Shown here piece by piece: positions 63,113 to 64,000 of a stretch of DNA of 64,000 nucleotides. The stretch is taken from assembly GCF_004319545.1 (NCBI RefSeq), contig NZ_CP036313.1, positions 2,234,501 through 2,298,500 on the forward strand. The letters are read 5' to 3'. The notes beneath the pieces were generated by a model that worked only from the letters and a program-made list of their open reading frames with translations, did not search any database and was not told the origin of the DNA. Both the position numbers and the translations under genes were made by a program. The number at the start of each line of letters is the position of its first letter. Within the stretch, counting starts at the first letter, position 1. Source of the stretch: Desulfobacter hydrogenophilus (GTDB taxonomy: Bacteria > Desulfobacterota > Desulfobacteria > Desulfobacterales > Desulfobacteraceae).

Positions 63113-63124
63113 GTTCCTTCACAA

Positions 63125-64000
63125 TCAGGTGCGCACAATTTTATCGCGTTGGGGAAATTTAAAACCATTCTCCGGCAATTGCTGCAGCTTGAGCTCAACC
63201 GGGAAGGGTTTGATCTTCCAAATTTTCCGGCAATAATCGGCAATGGACCTATCCGAGGAAAATTTTCCCATTCGAGCGGCATTGAGTATGGCCATTTTTG
63301 TCCATCTCCTGGTATCCTGGAACACCTCCCCCACCTTCTGCTGGCAGTCCACATAGGATTGATAATCGGCAAGCACCATATACGGATCATGATAAAGCAA
63401 CGAATCAATCAGAGGTCGGAACAGCTCCCGATCGCCATGGGAGAAATGCCCCGTAGCAATAAGATTGATTGCGGCTTTGAGCCCCTCGTTTTGGTTGTAG
63501 ATTGTCTGGGGATCATAACCGGCAGTTCCTAACTCCTGTACCTCGTTAACGTCCATACCAAACAGGAAGAAATTTTCCGGGGCAACCTCCTCCCGGATCT
63601 CCACATTGGCCCCATCCAGGGTTCCGATGGTCAAGGCACCATTCATGGAAAACTTCATATTACCCGTGCCCGAAGCTTCTTTACCGGCAAGAGAAATCTG
63701 CTCACTCAAGTCGGCCATGGGATAAACCATATGGCCAATCTGCACGTTGAAGTTGGGGATGAACAGAACCTGCAGGCGGGTATTAACGTCGGGGTCGCTG
63801 TTGACCACCTCGGCAATCGAATTGATAAGCTTTATGATAAGCTTGGCCATGGTATATCCCGGCGCAGCCTTACCGCCGAAGATAAAGATTCTGGGCGGGA
63901 CATCAAGATTCGGATTGTTTTTAAGGCGTTGGTACAGGTTGACGATGTGCAAGAGGTTAAGATGCTGACGTTTATACTCGTGGATCCGTTTAACCTGGAC
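63125..64000 (-). CDS. glgP: Glycogen/starch phosphorylase, C-terminal part (partial)
   Basis: The last 291 residues of an alpha-glucan phosphorylase are in the window; the gene runs off the right edge. The conserved KRIHEYKRQ segment is at the edge, followed by [13 protein letters not shown] and the PLP-binding stretch [29 protein letters not shown] (PLP-Lys in GNMKF). It releases glucose-1-phosphate from glycogen. The stop is 12 bases from a repeat element. Confidence 0.93.
   Translation of the reverse strand, partial: VQVKRIHEYKRQHLNLLHIVNLYQRLKNNPNLDVPPRIFIFGGKAAPGYTMAKLIIKLINSIAEVVNSDPDVNTRLQVLFIPNFNVQIGHMVYPMADLSEQISLAGKEASGTGNMKFSMNGALTIGTLDGANVEIREEVAPENFFLFGMDVNEVQELGTAGYDPQTIYNQNEGLKAAINLIATGHFSHGDRELFRPLIDSLLYHDPYMVLADYQSYVDCQQKVGEVFQDTRRWTKMAILNAARMGKFSSDRSIADYCRKIWKIKPFPVELKLQQLPENGFKFPQRDKIVRT

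Noticed and set aside
1..64000. CRISPR arrays, tRNA, rRNA, riboswitch or prophage
   Set aside because: No regularly spaced direct repeats, no cloverleaf-like tRNA or rRNA-like segment, and no integrase, capsid or transposase gene was seen; a covariance-model scan would be needed to exclude short RNAs.

Overview
The window looks like a chromosomal segment of a Gram-negative, mesophilic, moderate-GC member of the Desulfobacterota (Desulfobacteria/Desulfobacteraceae-like). Evidence is lpxC and the secretin pilQ (outer membrane), the YedF and LysR genes that in this phylum are linked to selenium metabolism, a DUF4390-NtrY-NtrX block, a PEP-CTERM protein, and several sigma-54 activators. The phylum call rests on gene content recognised by eye; I cannot name a species. 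No rRNA, tRNA, CRISPR array or intact insertion sequence was seen.

Layout. 1-3.7 kb (+): tail of an unknown gene, a bifunctional penicillin-binding protein and a SPOR-domain membrane protein. 3.7-9.25 kb (-): SPFH/zinc-ribbon protein, a second zinc-ribbon protein that appears to start at ATT, a Dus-family tRNA-dihydrouridine synthase, a lipoprotein, a YkgJ-type Cys-cluster protein and YedF. 9.4-11.7 kb (+): a Fur-FeoA-FeoA fusion, an SH3b protein and a TPR-like membrane protein. 12.1-15 kb (-): a sigma-54 two-component pair, divergent from pilMNOPQ (15.2-20.5 kb, +), which is followed by a vanillyl-alcohol-oxidase-type flavoprotein. 22.2-27.2 kb (-): PilF-like lipoprotein, LysM-like protein, threonine synthase, seryl-tRNA synthetase. 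27.4-32.9 kb: 5-formyl-THF cyclo-ligase, a K+ channel with an altered filter, pcm, a DUF368 undecaprenyl-phosphate translocase-type protein, an HD hydrolase and Hsp33.

33-39 kb is the most accessory-looking part. It holds a decayed chemoreceptor fragment, a periplasmic binding protein with a separate histidine kinase, a truncated response-regulator receiver, a second kinase with the binding domain fused on, and three abutting palindromic elements. 39-43 kb: flavodoxin-like reductase, aquaporin, ComM-type ATPase. 42.7-49.9 kb (+): lpxC, DUF4390 protein, NtrY-like kinase, NtrX-like activator with a changed GAFTGA loop, rsmD, coaD and a LysR regulator. 49.9-54.8 kb: enoyl-CoA isomerase-like protein, HyuA-type ATPase, a histone-deacetylase-family amidohydrolase with a C-terminal zinc knuckle, and EpmA. 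54.8-59.8 kb: a STAS-like Cys-rich protein, a Tat-exported metallophosphoesterase, a PEP-CTERM protein, TatA and a degenerate HD-GYP protein. 60.3-64 kb (-): radical SAM protein, argG, and the 3' part of glycogen phosphorylase.

Across the window, short palindromic repeats sit at gene 3' ends. One family (core GGACCGCAGATTAAAT) occurs five times, three of them touching stop codons. The strongest candidates for something new are the Fur-FeoA2 fusion, the SPFH/zinc-ribbon pair with its ATT start, the HyuA-deacetylase cassette, the split/fused sensor-kinase duplication and the repeat families.
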